From Lobulomyces angularis (lineage: Eukaryota; Chytridiomycota; Chytridiomycetes; Lobulomycetales; Lobulomycetaceae), in contig JADHYX010000053.1 in assembly GCA_027604685.1 (NCBI GenBank), positions 1 to 36,428 on the forward strand: 36,428 bases of DNA, written 5' to 3'. Shown here piece after piece: positions 23,000 through 34,388 of the stretch. Position numbers and translations under genes: made by a program. Below the pieces are notes generated by a model. That model did no database searches and was not told the origin of the DNA. It saw only the letters and a program-made list of their open reading frames with translations. Position 1 is the first letter of the stretch; every line of letters begins with the position of its first letter.

Positions 23000-24274
23000 T
23001 TTAATTTTGTTTAATTTTAAATTTATTTTATTTTTATCTGTTGTATTTTATTTTTTGATCTAGTGACAAGTAAGTTATTTAAATACTCGAAAAGAAAGAA
23101 TCAACTAATTTCTCTATAAAAAAATTATAAAAAATATTCCTCTTCTTTAACTTCTATTTAAGATTCAATTCTATTTTTTGATCATGTTATTAGCAACTTT
23201 TATCAGACTTGACGCAATTCCTCAATTTCCTTAGAAAAGCCAATATATTGTTTTTTTTTTGAATTAAAGTTCTAAACTAGACTTTTCAATAAATTTATTA
23301 TTTTAATATAAAAATCAATTAATATAGATGTTATTCTAAGGTTATCTGAGATTAAGAAAGAAAAAATTTTCTTCCTAATATATGTCTTTTCTTTTTTAAA
23401 GAATATTTTCAAGAGAGGTGAATGAGTCTTTGGAAGTTTTCTCCGATTGAAAAAGGAAAACATTCAGAAATTATTAATTTTAAGACTTTTTAAGGGAAGC
23501 AGGTAATTGTGAAATTCTCCGATTTCGAGAGATTTTGTAGGATTGGTTCTTTTTTAGGCTAATCAAATTCTAACCTCTCAAGCCGAATCACTATTTCGCA
23601 ATATGCATTTTTAATCAACTACAAATAACAACACAATCTTCATAGTCGCAAACACTTTCTTCTTTTACTAATATTGTACTGTTAGAGAAATTAGAGATTA
23701 TTTAGTATTATAAAAAAAGTCTAAGATTGAAATTCTTAGTCTAAGCCTCTCTGACAATTCGATGGATTCTTCAAGATCCATTAAGTCAGGGCTTAAAATA
23801 GAATTTCTACTTTATTAAGTAAGCGAAGTAAGTCTATTTTATGAAAATTTAGCTTACTAATACTGAATACTAATGCAGTTCGATCTAAGTACCGAAACGG
23901 ATATAATTGTAAAGAAACGGATAGAGTTGTAAGAAGTAACGCGATCATGCAATAACAAAAAGTTTGATTTATTCAATTTTTTGATAAAATAAAAAGAATT
24001 TTTTATAGAAAATAAAACTTAAGCAACTTAAATATGCTCTACAAGATTTTTTTAAAGAACTTCCTCTTAAGTGCTCTTTATTATATTTTTTAGTAAATTT
24101 TAAAGTTTAGCAATTTTAATTTCTATTTAAATTATTCTTGAAAGAATCATTGCCAATATGTTAATATTCATAAAATACCTATTTAAGAAAATTTAAAAAA
24201 AAAAAAAAACGCGTCAAAAAGATATCAAAGAATTTTTGTAATTGATCAACTTAAGAAATAATATAATTTAAAAA
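23000..24274. other. Long intergenic region with a short imperfect tandem repeat
   Basis: About 1.27 kb upstream of both the subtilase (minus) and the ZMYND12-like gene (plus), so it should carry both promoters. I found no credible exon. There is a near-palindrome at about 23762-23781 (ATGGATTCTTCAAGATCCAT), an 8-bp inverted repeat (AAAATAGA 23795-23802 / TCTATTTT 23833-23840), and two 19-bp near-copies at 23894-23932. Confidence 0.45.
23894..23932. repeat. Imperfect 20-bp-period direct repeat
   Basis: GAAACGGATATAATTGTAA (23894-23912) is followed one base later by GAAACGGATAGAGTTGTAA (23914-23932), differing at two positions. It lies in the shared upstream region of the subtilase and ZMYND12-like genes. 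It could be paired protein-binding sites or a slippage product. Confidence 0.7.
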
Positions 24275-26079
24275 ATGTCGGTTCAAATTGGTATATCTGA
24301 AACTTTTCCAAAGACTACGCAGTTAGTTCAAAGAGGAAAGGCTATTAATCCATTGTCAAATCCAAAAGGTAAATAAAAAAAGTAAAAAAAATTTCAAATT
24401 TTCACAGTAATCTTTTCTAAAATTTTAACTCATTACTAATAAAACAATTTGAATTCAATTAGGACAAAAGTTTGAATGTGAGTTGTGTGGAAAACCTGCG
24501 TAAAAAAATAAATCGGAATATTTAAAAATCCTTAAATTTTATTTTCTGAAGATACATACAGTGCAAAAATTGTAGATTAACTTATTATTGCGATAAAGAT
24601 CACGAAACAATTGATTTCAGAGGTATTCACGAAAAAATCTGTCAACTGATCATACCATTGCGAACTCCACTTGGTGATTTTGGCAGCGAAGAGGAGAGGG
24701 CTTACAGAGAAAAGCAAACCAGAATTAGACAAATGAATCTTTTGGAAATTACAAAAATTGAAGCGCATAAAAAATTATTCGAATCTCAGGTATTAATAAA
24801 ATTTTTTTGTTGTTTCAATTTTTTCAAAATTTTCCATTAAAAAGTTTGACTTGGCAATACCTGCAGCACTTCAAGCTTTACGATTTTCAATGGATGTGTA
24901 TGGCCAAGACAGCATTGAGTTGGTTCCTTCTTATTTACTACTAGGAGAAGCCAGTATAGGTAAAAGGCATTCCAAAAAATTATTCCTTAATGCTGCTAGG
25001 CTTAAAACAATTTAGTCAAGCTGAGGATTATTTATCTTTAGCAAAATGGGCAGTATTGAAAGTAATGACAAAAAAATGGATTAAATTGAATAAAAAGAAA
25101 AATGAGTGATTAAATACTTTTTTTTTTTTTTATGATAGGCAGACTCTGCATGCCATCCTTCAATTAGGGCACAGTTGCATAGAAACTTGGGATTAATGTT
25201 TTCATCACAGGGAAATTATGATGCAGCTCTGTTGCAGCTTGCAAATGACATTTTCTTTTCTTCCATTGCAAAATCTCCAGATCATATCACCAGTATTAAA
25301 ATAATATTTTATTTTTATTTCCATTCTAAATTTATTTTTTTATAAATTTCTTTCACAGCTAGTGGTGGTTACTTTCAATTAGGTATGTAACAACATTATA
25401 TGGAAAATAAATAAATATTAATAAAAAAAAATAGGAAATGTATTTCAAAAGTTAGGAAGATTAGAAGATGCTACAGCAACATTCGATAAAGTGATCTCAA
25501 TTTGGAAATTATTTTTAAAGGAAAAGACAAAGTTTCTTAGTATAAAATAAAGAAAAAAAAAAATGCGAATTTTAATTAAAATTTTCTTTTTTTTTTAAAA
25601 AGATGAAGCGCAACAAGCAGAAGCAGTTCAAATTTTAACAACGATCCACAGTTTCAGAAGTGTCCATATGAATTCAAGTGTAACGAGTGCTGCGGAAGTA
25701 ATGTAAATAAGAAAACATAATGAAAAAAGGTTGACTAAGATTTACGAAAAATTAAATAGGTATGTGCTTGCACAACTTTATAATACTTGCAATAAATTCG
25801 ACAAAGCGAAAGCTTGTGCTGAAAAAGCCCTTGAGAGTATGAAGATACAAAGATATATTTTAATAAAAAAAAATATATGTAGCATATGAATCAGCTTTAG
25901 GAAGAGATCATTCCATGACTGTAGAAGTTAAAATATTTTATAAAGGAATAGTTGTAGATGACAAGGACAGTAGTCCTAGCTCTAGGATCCAAAGTGCAAA
26001 TAGTAAGTCTCGTAAACATTCCATTAACGGAATGATGAGAAGAACAAGTTCCGTCAACTCTGCTTCTCCTTCTCATTAA
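24275..26079 (+). CDS. ZMYND12: ZMYND12-like MYND-finger/TPR flagellar protein
   Basis: Human ZMYND12 is a sperm-axoneme protein that works with TTC29 and inner dynein arms. Here about eleven exons join to about 390 residues. After a 30-residue leader comes a complete MYND zinc finger: CELC, CKNC, LTYYCDKDH and HEKIC. It is followed by the family signature QLIIPLRTPLGDFGSEEER and the TPR region: PAALQALRFSMDVYGQ, ELVPSYLLLGEASIGLKQF, AEDYLSLAKWAVLK, HRNLGLMFSSQGNYDAALL, then TSGGYFQLGNVFQKLG and the QQAEAVQILT segment. The order and spacing follow the human protein closely. The C-terminal tail is Ser/Arg-rich and lineage specific. Its presence argues for a flagellated stage. Confidence 0.9.
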
Positions 26080-26374
26080 AATTTTTAAAATTTTTTTTGG
26101 GTTATAAAAAATATTAAAATTGAACCTGCAAATATTCTTAAAATATTTTTTTTAAAAAAAAAAAAGGATTAATTGAATATACATAAATATATACTTTTTT
26201 TAATCTGTTTAAATTTAGTGTTGGTAACGAATAAGAATTGATATTTTCAGAATTACAAAATTAATTTTTATTTTAATTTTACATATATTACCACAGATGT
26301 TTAAAAACTGTCAGAATAATTTAAAAATTTAATCTAATTAACTTAAAAAAAATAAAAAATATTGCTTATTACTA
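26080..26374. other. Intergenic, convergent 3' ends
   Basis: About 295 bp of AT-rich sequence between the ZMYND12-like and Lon stops, with long A and T runs. No gene or element was recognised. Confidence 0.5.
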
Positions 26375-29300
26375 TTACAAAGAAGAAAAAACCACATCAA
26401 ATATCTCTTCATACCTAAAAAAATTAAAAAATATTTGCAAAGAATTAATTCTTTTTTATATTTTTTGAAATATTTTATATACCATTCAACAAAAAAAGGA
26501 GTTAGTCCATCTTTAATATATTCAGGAATCTCCTCCCAGTCTGGTTGGTTCGTCTTTGGAAAAAATATCCTTTTTATTCCGCTTTGCTTGGCAGCAATGC
26601 ACTTTTCTTTTAATCCGCCAATTTTCAAAATTTTTCCAGTTAAAGTTAATTCCCCTGTCATGGCAATATCACCATCCAATGGTTTATTAAATGCTAGAGA
26701 AAGTAATGACGTTGCCATTGCAGCACCCGCGCTAGGACCTAATTTTTTATTGCATTAATAACGTTGGTTACTATTTTTTTTGAGTACTAACCATCTTTCG
26801 GGGTGGCACCTTCAGGAACATGCAAGTGTATACTGGCTTTTTCAAAAAAATGGTTGTCTGGAAACTTTCTTGCCATGAAGGATTTTGCGAAAGAATAAGA
26901 AATGGTTGAACTCTCTTTCATAACATCGCCAAGTTGACCCGTGCGATTAAAACGCGGTTTGCTCTCCTCCGTGATCGGTGCTTCAAGAATGGACTCCAAG
27001 TAAAGCGGCGTGCCACCTAAATTACAATATTAAAAATCAAAATAAATAAAAAATACCCATCGAAGTCCATGCTAGCCCCATAACTACTCCTGGGGGGGTA
27101 TTTTCGTACATTCTTTCAGATGTAAACTTAGGTGATCCAATGTATTCGCTTAGATTGTCTGGAGTTATGTCAATCCTAAACGAATTAACTTCGTTGTCGT
27201 TGGTAGCTTTTTCAGGCTTTTTCTCAGAAACAGTTGATTTTTCAAGCTCCTGTTCAAATTTAACTAATTTTAATGCTGCTTTTCGATACACCTTTTCAAT
27301 ATGCTTTTTTAAATTCCTAACACCACTCTCTCGACACCAATATTTTATTATAAAATCTATGGCTTCCTCTGATAAATTAACATTTGGATTGTGTTCTAAA
27401 CCACTTTCAATTTTAGCAGTTGGACTTAAATATCTTTTTGCTATTTCCAATTTTTCTTGCGAAATGTAGCCTGTAAAAAAGTTTTTAATTTAATTACACT
27501 TTATTTTCAAACCTGAAAGGGTTATAATTTCCATTCTGTCAAGCAGCGGTGCCGGAATTGTGTCAAGCGAATTTGCAGTACAAACAAATAATACTTTTGA
27601 TAAATCTATCGGTAACTAAATTATTTTTTTATAAAGAATTAGAATGTTAAAAAAGAAATTATATTGCGATACATCCATATAATGGTCTAAAAAATTATTA
27701 TTCTGTTCCGGATCCAATAACTCTAAAAGAGCCGACGCAGGATCGCCTTGATGTCCTCTACCTAGTTTATCAACTAAATATTATGGGAGATTAGTCATAT
27801 TTAGAAGTATTAACAAACTTTCATCAATCATAATAAGAGGATTTTCAGTTTGCACTTTTTTTAATGCTTGCACAACCTTTCCCGGCATTGCACCTATATA
27901 AGTTCGTCGGTGACCTTTAATTTCAGCAACATCTGCTAGTCCGCCTACACTAAATCTATAAAAGTTTCTGCCTAAAGATTTTGCAATAGATTTTCCAATG
28001 GAAGTTTTCCCAACACCTATTGACATTAACAACCAGATAATTTTTTGCTTTACCCGGTGGTCCAACAAAGCAAATAATTTTTCCTTCAACGGTTTGCCTT
28101 AATTTTCCAACCGCGATAAACTCTAAAATCCGATCTTTCACGTCTTTAAGGCCAAAGTGGTCTTCATTTAGAATTTTAATGGCATTAGAGATATCGAAGT
28201 TCTCTGTTGATCTCTTTCCCCAAGGTATATTAGTAATCCATTCTAGATAATTTCTTGTTATATTGTATTCTGCAGCTGCAGGCTCTAAACTTGACATTTT
28301 TATAATTTCCTAACCCAAACATGTAAATGCAGAAAATGATAAAAAAACATTGCATACCTCTTCAAATACCTTTTTTACTTCTAATGGCATTTCTAAGGCG
28401 GCAGCTTTGCTCTTAAAATTCATCACCAATTTGTCTTTGCCATCACCATCAATTCCTAATTCTTTTTTTATGGATTTCATTTGCTCCATCAAAAAATATT
28501 CCTGATTTTTTTTCCCTATTTTTTCTTCAACATTACTAACAATTTTATTCCCTAATTTAAAGTTTTCAAGCTCTTTTTTAATTATTGATAATGCTTTCTT
28601 CACCCTTTCCTCGATTGACAGTGTTTCCTATATAAAAATTAAATAAAAAAATATACAATCTTTTTCATGATACCACGATTCCTTGCAGTTCCACAGGATC
28701 CCCGTGACAGATAGCTGAAACAAAATCTGAAAATCTTGCAGGATCGGCAAATGCATCACCTCCTGTCGAAATGCTAAAGGCCACAATATGATCTCTAACT
28801 AAGACATTTATTTGAGACATTTCTTTTAACACATTCAAAATTTCAGTTGAAGCATTTCTAACAAATTCTTTATCATGTATTTTTTCATCTTCTAAATTTT
28901 CCACATTCACAATACTAACATTCGATGTCGCTAAATGCGCGTTGATTGGAAGAACTTTGTCATCTTGTCCAGACGCTACATTACCATACCAGTTATTATC
29001 TTTAAAAAATTATAAATATATCACCTGTTTTCCTGTATAAATCAGAATTGTTTTTTGTTTTTCCACTGCCACGTGAGTTCAGTTTTACTATATTTTTAAA
29101 TTTAATTCTGCGATATGGAAATAAAACAACTGATAAGCGCTCCTGCTTCAAGCCAGTAACATGAGTACTAATTATTTCACAAAAAACACCAGTATGGTAA
29201 ACTTGATCATGAGTTAAGATTTTATCACCAGTTTTTTCATCTTTCTGGTTATCTTCGTCAATAATTTTATTTAGAAAAACTCCTATGTAAGGTTGATTTT

Positions 29301-29891
29301 TTTTCACCAAGTTTTGTATTGACTGAATGACATCAGGATCTTCCAAAAATATGGTTTTAAAGAAACCTGGAAACAGTGGTCTAAAAAAAAAAAAATTTTT
29401 CACAAAAATAAATAAAAATAACAATCATAGATAAATCAGTTTCACCTTCCATATATTGGTACACAGAGAAGCTGCGGGTATTCTTTAGGAATCGTCTTTG
29501 TGGCAGATTCATTTTGTGAATCATTAAAATTTTTTTTTTCTGCAACGCTTCCATTTATTGCTGTAGAATTTTGAATTTTTTCTTCTATAACTTCCTTTTT
29601 ATCACTTTTTTTTGACATTTCTTCGTTAGTTTTTTTAAGATTAATTTTGTTCAACTTTTTTTTTTTTCTTTTTGAATCAAAATTTATGGTAGAGCTATGG
29701 AAGTATAATTTTTTATAAGAATTCAGGGTTGACAAATTAATTTTTCTTGAACAAAAATTATTATCCCAAGTAGAAAAAAGTCGAGTTTCGCAACCATCTA
29801 ACGATAAATTGGAGATTTTTACATTAGAATAACACAGATTTGGTTTCGAAGGTTTATTTTTAATGCATGAATTAGAAAAATTTCTAATCAT
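26375..29891 (-). CDS. PIM1: Mitochondrial Lon protease (PIM1/LONP1)
   Basis: ATP-dependent AAA+ serine protease of the mitochondrial matrix that degrades misfolded and oxidised proteins. About ten exons give roughly 1,000 residues. The first 40 residues are basic, Ser/Asn-rich and nearly acid-free, fitting a mitochondrial presequence. The substrate-binding domain starts at [18 protein letters not shown]. The ATPase shows Walker A across an intron ([15 protein letters not shown]), [20 protein letters not shown], Walker [14 protein letters not shown], and [16 protein letters not shown]. The protease domain shows the catalytic Ser in [13 protein letters not shown] (split by an intron) and the catalytic Lys in [13 protein letters not shown]. 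The stop follows [13 protein letters not shown] after the last small intron. All catalytic residues are present. Confidence 0.95.
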
Positions 29892-30787
29892 AAGAAATTC
29901 TTTTTTCTTTTTTTTTTTTTTTTTGGTTTTGAAAGAGTTTTATTTTACCCTCTAATGTTACACAAAAATTACTATGAAACAATTATAAATCCAGTTTATG
30001 CATTCGTTTATAATAACAAATCATATCTTTTTTTTTACAAATTTTATTGAAGGAAATCTGCAAACGTTTAAGAAAAGTAATGCAATTGCAACCCCCGTAA
30101 GCCACCAAGCCTTTGTCACAATTGTCACATAAATTCAGGCTTTTTACATCTTCATTCAAATCGAAAAAAAAAATCAAGTTTTTTTGTGTTATATTGAAAT
30201 AGTTAAATTCTTTGTAAAATGTGAAAAAAAAAAAGTTAATTGTAAAACGGAAAAAAATTTAATTAAAATTTTAAAGTTTGTTTCTTCTAATTGCAGTTTC
30301 ATAATCTATGAAATTTCAACTTTTATAGTTGCTGCCTGTGTTGAATCTTTTTTTTTTTAACGGACCTTCCCAACATTCTTTCTAGTCTCTTTTTTGTTAG
30401 TAGGATTGCCATTGAATGACATAGGGGACGGTGGCCCCACTAACACTGATTTAAACCAATACCATAATCTCTGTAAGTCTCAAAACAAATTTTTAATTGA
30501 ATTAAATTTTTTTTTTTATTTTCTTTTTTAATTTTCCTTTTTTTTGAAATTCTTTTTTGTAATTTTTTTGTAATTTTTTATTTTTGCATTTGTGTACAGT
30601 ATGTACTATTTTTGAATATATGTTGTGTTAATGCGCTAAATATTCAACAAAATTTTAAACCCAAAAAAAATTGAATAATTTACAATTACGAAGTAAAAGA
30701 CGCAGCATTTGAAATAAATTGTGGTAAATAAATAGTATAAAATCATTTGCAACAATATTTTGTGAAGCACAACCCACAAATTTTTTT
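29892..30787. other. Mostly non-coding gap with two minus-strand open stretches
   Basis: About 0.9 kb between Lon (its 5' side) and the 3' end of the seven-helix protein gene. One stretch, about 29983-30177 minus, contains LCDNCDKGLVAYGGCNC and ends HKLDL with a stop, but has no ATG and no joinable upstream exon that I could find, so I leave it unannotated. The other, 30357-30470, is listed separately. The rest is A/T tracts. Confidence 0.4.
30357..30470 (-). CDS. Possible 3' exon of a small unrecognised gene
   Basis: An acceptor-like TTGAGACTTACAG precedes a 37-codon frame that ends with TAA at 30357-30359. It begins RLWYWFKSVLVGPPSPMSFN and ends in a basic tail (KKETRKNVGKVR). The aromatic start and basic end suggest the cytosolic tail of a tiny membrane protein. 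The stretch also stands out as GC-richer than its surroundings. No first exon with an ATG was found between here and 30787. On the plus strand the same place has a donor-like CTGTAAGT, so strand assignment is uncertain. Confidence 0.3.
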   Translation of the reverse strand, partial: RLWYWFKSVLVGPPSPMSFNGNPTNKKETRKNVGKVR

Positions 30788-31850
30788 TTAATTAATTGAG
30801 AGGTCAATCTGTTTTGAAATCGCAGACGGTGACATGGAAACATAAGATTCAAAATTTGAGATTTCGTTTGCTACAATATTTGAAGGGCTAGAAGTTACTG
30901 AGGTTTCACATTGTTTTTTGAAGATGTTTATATAGCTTTTCTTTAGACCCTTGCAATTTTTTAATTCCTTATTGTAGTTATAAATAAGCTCAAGTATTAA
31001 CGTCGTAAGATATAAATGCAAGTATGCTAAACCTGCTCCGATGTTAACAAAGCCCTTAATAAACCCAATATTAGTCAGGTTCTTTGTTATATACCATTTT
31101 TGGAGAATACAAGTACAAAAGTGTTGATGCAGAATCCAGTACAACAGAGGTAAGCATAATCAAATACAACTTGGTTTTGACGACAACTTGTCTTTTTCTG
31201 TTTTCTGGGTTTGGAATCCTCAGTACATTCTTAATCATTTTTAAATTAAAAATTAGATCTATTACTAAAAACATAGCTGCTATATACATGATAAAATATT
31301 TCAAAATAGCGTACTGAATGCTTAACCTGTTAGTAGTTAAGTTAATAAATCTACTTGTGATGATGTCAAATATCACATACATCAAAAAAAAAATATACAT
31401 TGTTAAAACCTTAATTCTGATAAATCTTATTAGTTTGTCTTTTTTTGAGTTCTGCAAAACCATTTCCAACTTTTTGTATCTGTTAGTGACCATGAAGATA
31501 ACCAGTGTTCCAGAGAGGCATATGTTTGCATAACCAATAACGTTATATACAGGTATATCGTTTTGTTGATTGAAGTAGTAATGAGACGATACACCCAGTT
31601 CCATACCTCTTTCTAATATCAAATCCTCATTTGGAAATAGTGCCATTGTGTATCTTAAAAAGTTTATCAATTGGCTTGCACTTATTACAAAGAGTATCGC
31701 TATTGTATAACGGAATTGTGCTGAAGTTATTAATAAAATTTCTCGTATTTTGAATTTTCTCAGTTTTAAAATAATTCTTACAACAGGTAAGACAATGGTT
31801 ATTAAGTGCACTAAAATAGATAATATTCTAATTGATGATAATAAAAACAT
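30788..31850 (-). CDS. Unrecognised seven-helix membrane protein (receptor-like)
   Basis: Two exons (31850-31095 and 31054-30788) joined by a 40-nt intron give 340 residues. Seven hydrophobic segments are visible: about residues 8-28, 48-70, 101-125, 147-168, 178-205, 222-245, and a last one starting just after the splice (GFVNIGAGLAYLHLYLTTLI). Short basic loops such as NRYKKLE and PENRKRQ lie between helices, and a Ser-rich tail of about 65 residues follows the last helix. This is the layout of a seven-transmembrane receptor, but I see no family motif. The first ATG leaves almost no N-terminal tail. A longer start at 31952 is discussed in the findings. Confidence 0.72.
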
Positions 31851-32143
31851 TTCATTATTTATTCAAGTTGATAACATTTATTCTTTTAACAGGTGTCAAA
31901 TTAGGAGAAGGCTCCAGAATGTTGGAGAAGTTTCTGTTTCGAGGTTAACCATTAAAATTTTTTTTCACTTATTACTAAGAATTTAAATAATTAAATAATT
32001 TAACATAAAAAAAAAACTTGATTTGTTGCGATTTGAACATTTTAGTTTTATTTTTAAAAAAGAATGTGAAAAAGTAAATATTTTTAAACAAAACAATTAA
32101 ATAAAATTTATTTTGGTAAACAATGAATTAACACTTGTATTGA
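31851..32143. other. Gap between the seven-helix gene and the metacaspase
   Basis: About 290 bp separating two minus-strand genes. It includes a possible additional first exon (31952-31891) of the seven-helix gene that is broken by an in-frame TGA. The rest is A/T-rich 5' and 3' flank. Confidence 0.4.
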
Positions 32144-33946
32144 TCAGGGCATGAATGGCGAATCTATATCAATAATTTTTGAAGCGGCCAGTTGTGGTAC
32201 TTGTTTATATCCTTTTTTCCTCAGAATGTCTAAATTTTTGCTGTAAAAAAAGAAAAAAAAAAATTAGAATACCTCTAATAGATTCCAGTAACTGCCTTCC
32301 TGATATCTTTGCTCCTTTATCTTGTATTGTTTTTAGTAAAGCATAAGACATGGCACCTAATTGTGATACAAAAATCATTTACTGTATTAAAATTTATGTT
32401 GGTTAATACCTGTAGCCATGCCTGCGATCTTCGCATCTATTGGGTCACAATAAATTCGGTTAATATCAAATTTACTAAATATTGTTACCTGCCGAAGTTT
32501 GAGTTTCCATGCATCCACTATTTCGAAAAAAAAATACTTAAATATTTAAAACATTACATTTGTTTCACCTTATCATAACAATTTCTCCTTTGCTGGCTCC
32601 TAGTAACCCCATTTTTGGATCGTTAGATAGAGTTCCATTTTTGTCAAATGTGTAAGGTAAGTCAAGAATGGTTCCAGAATGACAGCAATCCATAAAAACG
32701 GTAAGTTTTGCACCTTCGGGTAACGATTTTACCAACAAATCATTTAAATCGTCATCAACGATTTGTCCATTTTCCTGAAAGTCCAATGGGACAAGAGTAT
32801 CATCCATTCCGTCTTCCTCATAGTCGTCTCCATCTTCTTCTTGCTGACTCCCATGTCCACTGTAATGTATGTAAAGGGAATCCCCAGCTTGCACATCCTC
32901 CATTAACCATTTACTAAAAGGAAATTAAAATTTGAATAGGCTATATAACTACTTACAAGGCTTCCAACATATTTGCCTTCGTAGGAAGCTTCTTTGGGTC
33001 ATCCTTTTCATCTGTTCGTTAAAGAAATTTTACATCAATACTGAATAAAGTTTTGCATACCTGTTAGTATCTTCATTTCTTCTGGAGTATTCTTGTAACC
33101 CCATCTGGTAGTTACGAGTTTATACATGTTCTTAACATCGTTTATACATCCTTTTAACTCCACATCTGGCTGTCCAAAATAATTAATACCTAACCGTTAA
33201 AAGACGAAGATAAATGCAATACACTGAAAGGTATATATACCGATTAGCAGCACTTTTTTTCTTGGTAGACGTTGTTGTAGCACACTTTGCAACTTTCCTT
33301 GGCTGGCTAAGCTTGCAATACTAATGTTGTCATCTTCAACGAAGTTTGATGAAGAATTCGTATTTTTGATACTGCTTTTATGCACATTTTTATTAATGGA
33401 CTCAACTTGCAACTTTGGGATCTGTGGAGGTTTTGACGTTGGTAATGCTGGTAAATCTTTAATGTTCAGTTCAGCTAATGCTTTGGGCAGTTTTTTTATA
33501 TCTGATGCAGTAATAGCCCTTAATAATTTAAATAAAAAAAAAAATTTATTGCGTTGCAAACCTTGATGTGAATTCTTGTTCCGTAATTGAATTTGAGCCG
33601 TTGCATACAAGCAATATTTCACCGTCACTTAAGATCCCAATGTTTTGCATTCCAAGAACATGGCTAAATTTAAATTTTTTTTTTTCATTAATTAAACAAA
33701 TAAACTAGAAGTAATTTTTGTAAACCAAAAATCAGGAGGTCCAGTATATATAGCTGAATTTTTAATCGCATTTTCAGTTATTGATTGACAATCTTTAAAG
33801 TGAAGCTTTCTGATTTCATTTAAATACTCAGTTATAGTTTTTGTATCATGTTTTGGCAATACTGTTAAAATCCTTTGTGCAGGCGAGGACGAAGTATTGG
33901 TGGTGGAATGAAATCCAAGAAATACTATTTGAATTTTTCCCGTCAT
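32144..33946 (-). CDS. MCA1: Type I metacaspase with an unusual N-terminal region
   Basis: Calcium-dependent cysteine protease cleaving after Arg or Lys, involved in protein quality control and cell death. About ten exons give roughly 480 residues. The caspase-like fold starts at KKVLLIGINYFGQPDVELKG and CINDVKNMYKLV. The catalytic His lies in HYSGHGSQ (about residue 309) and the catalytic Cys in FMDCCHSGT (about 366). The p10 region reads SGCMETQTSAD, AGMATGAMSYALL, then GRQLLESIRDIL. An acidic loop follows the His, as in the family. The first 120 residues (MTGKIQIVFLGFHSTT onward, including GILSDGEILLVCNGSN) are neither the usual Pro/Gln-rich prodomain nor an LSD1 finger. The start ATG at 33946 is the first in frame. 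Confidence 0.93.
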
Positions 33947-34388
33947 ATTTGTAACTAAAACTGTTTTCTGCTTTTTTTTTTATAATAATTAAATTTATTA
34001 TTTTAATTTTTTTGTTTAATCTTTTATTTTTTCATAAAGAAGTTCTAGAAACTTAATAATTAGAGAAACTATTTTAACATTTAAAAGTTAAAGTACGAAA
34101 TTAAAAAATCAATTCTTTTTAAAAGTTTTCAAAAAATGAGCTTTTTTATGGAAGAATTACGGTAATGGTTTGCAAAAAAGTGTAAAATCCAGAACTATCA
34201 ATTTTTGTTAAAAAAAATTATAAGTTGTATTACAAATGCATGTAAGATTTATTTAAAATTTAACACAAACAGTCGTTAATCAAGGAATATTTATACTTAG
34301 TCAATTATTATTTTATTTTATAATTTTTTCATTTTTTTATTTATTTAAAACTCCGAAAAAAATAAAGACCTTTTTTCTTGTAGTCAAT
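33947..34388. other. Divergent upstream region of metacaspase and CFAP119-like gene
   Basis: About 440 bp of AT-rich DNA with long T runs. It should contain both promoters. No distinct element could be recognised. Confidence 0.4.

Noticed and set aside
23272..23463. Minus-strand 63-codon frame in the long intergenic region
   Set aside because: It is AT-driven Lys/Ile/Phe composition with no ATG context, motif or splice partner.
29983..30177. Minus-strand frame with LCDNCDKGLVAYGGCNC, suggesting a small zinc protein
   Set aside because: It has no ATG, the frame runs into a stop upstream, and I could not join it in phase to any exon. It is kept only as a note in the gap description.
30366..30470. 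Possible spliceosomal or nucleolar RNA because of higher GC content
   Set aside because: No U1-U6 landmark, box C/D, box H/ACA or tRNA feature could be recognised. The open frame explains it equally well.
31896..31898. TGA read as an amino acid (altered genetic code or selenocysteine) in a longer seven-helix protein
   Set aside because: TGA ends the ubiquilin, V-ATPase D, metacaspase and UbiC-like genes at the right places, so recoding is unlikely. A broken or non-coding upstream exon is simpler.
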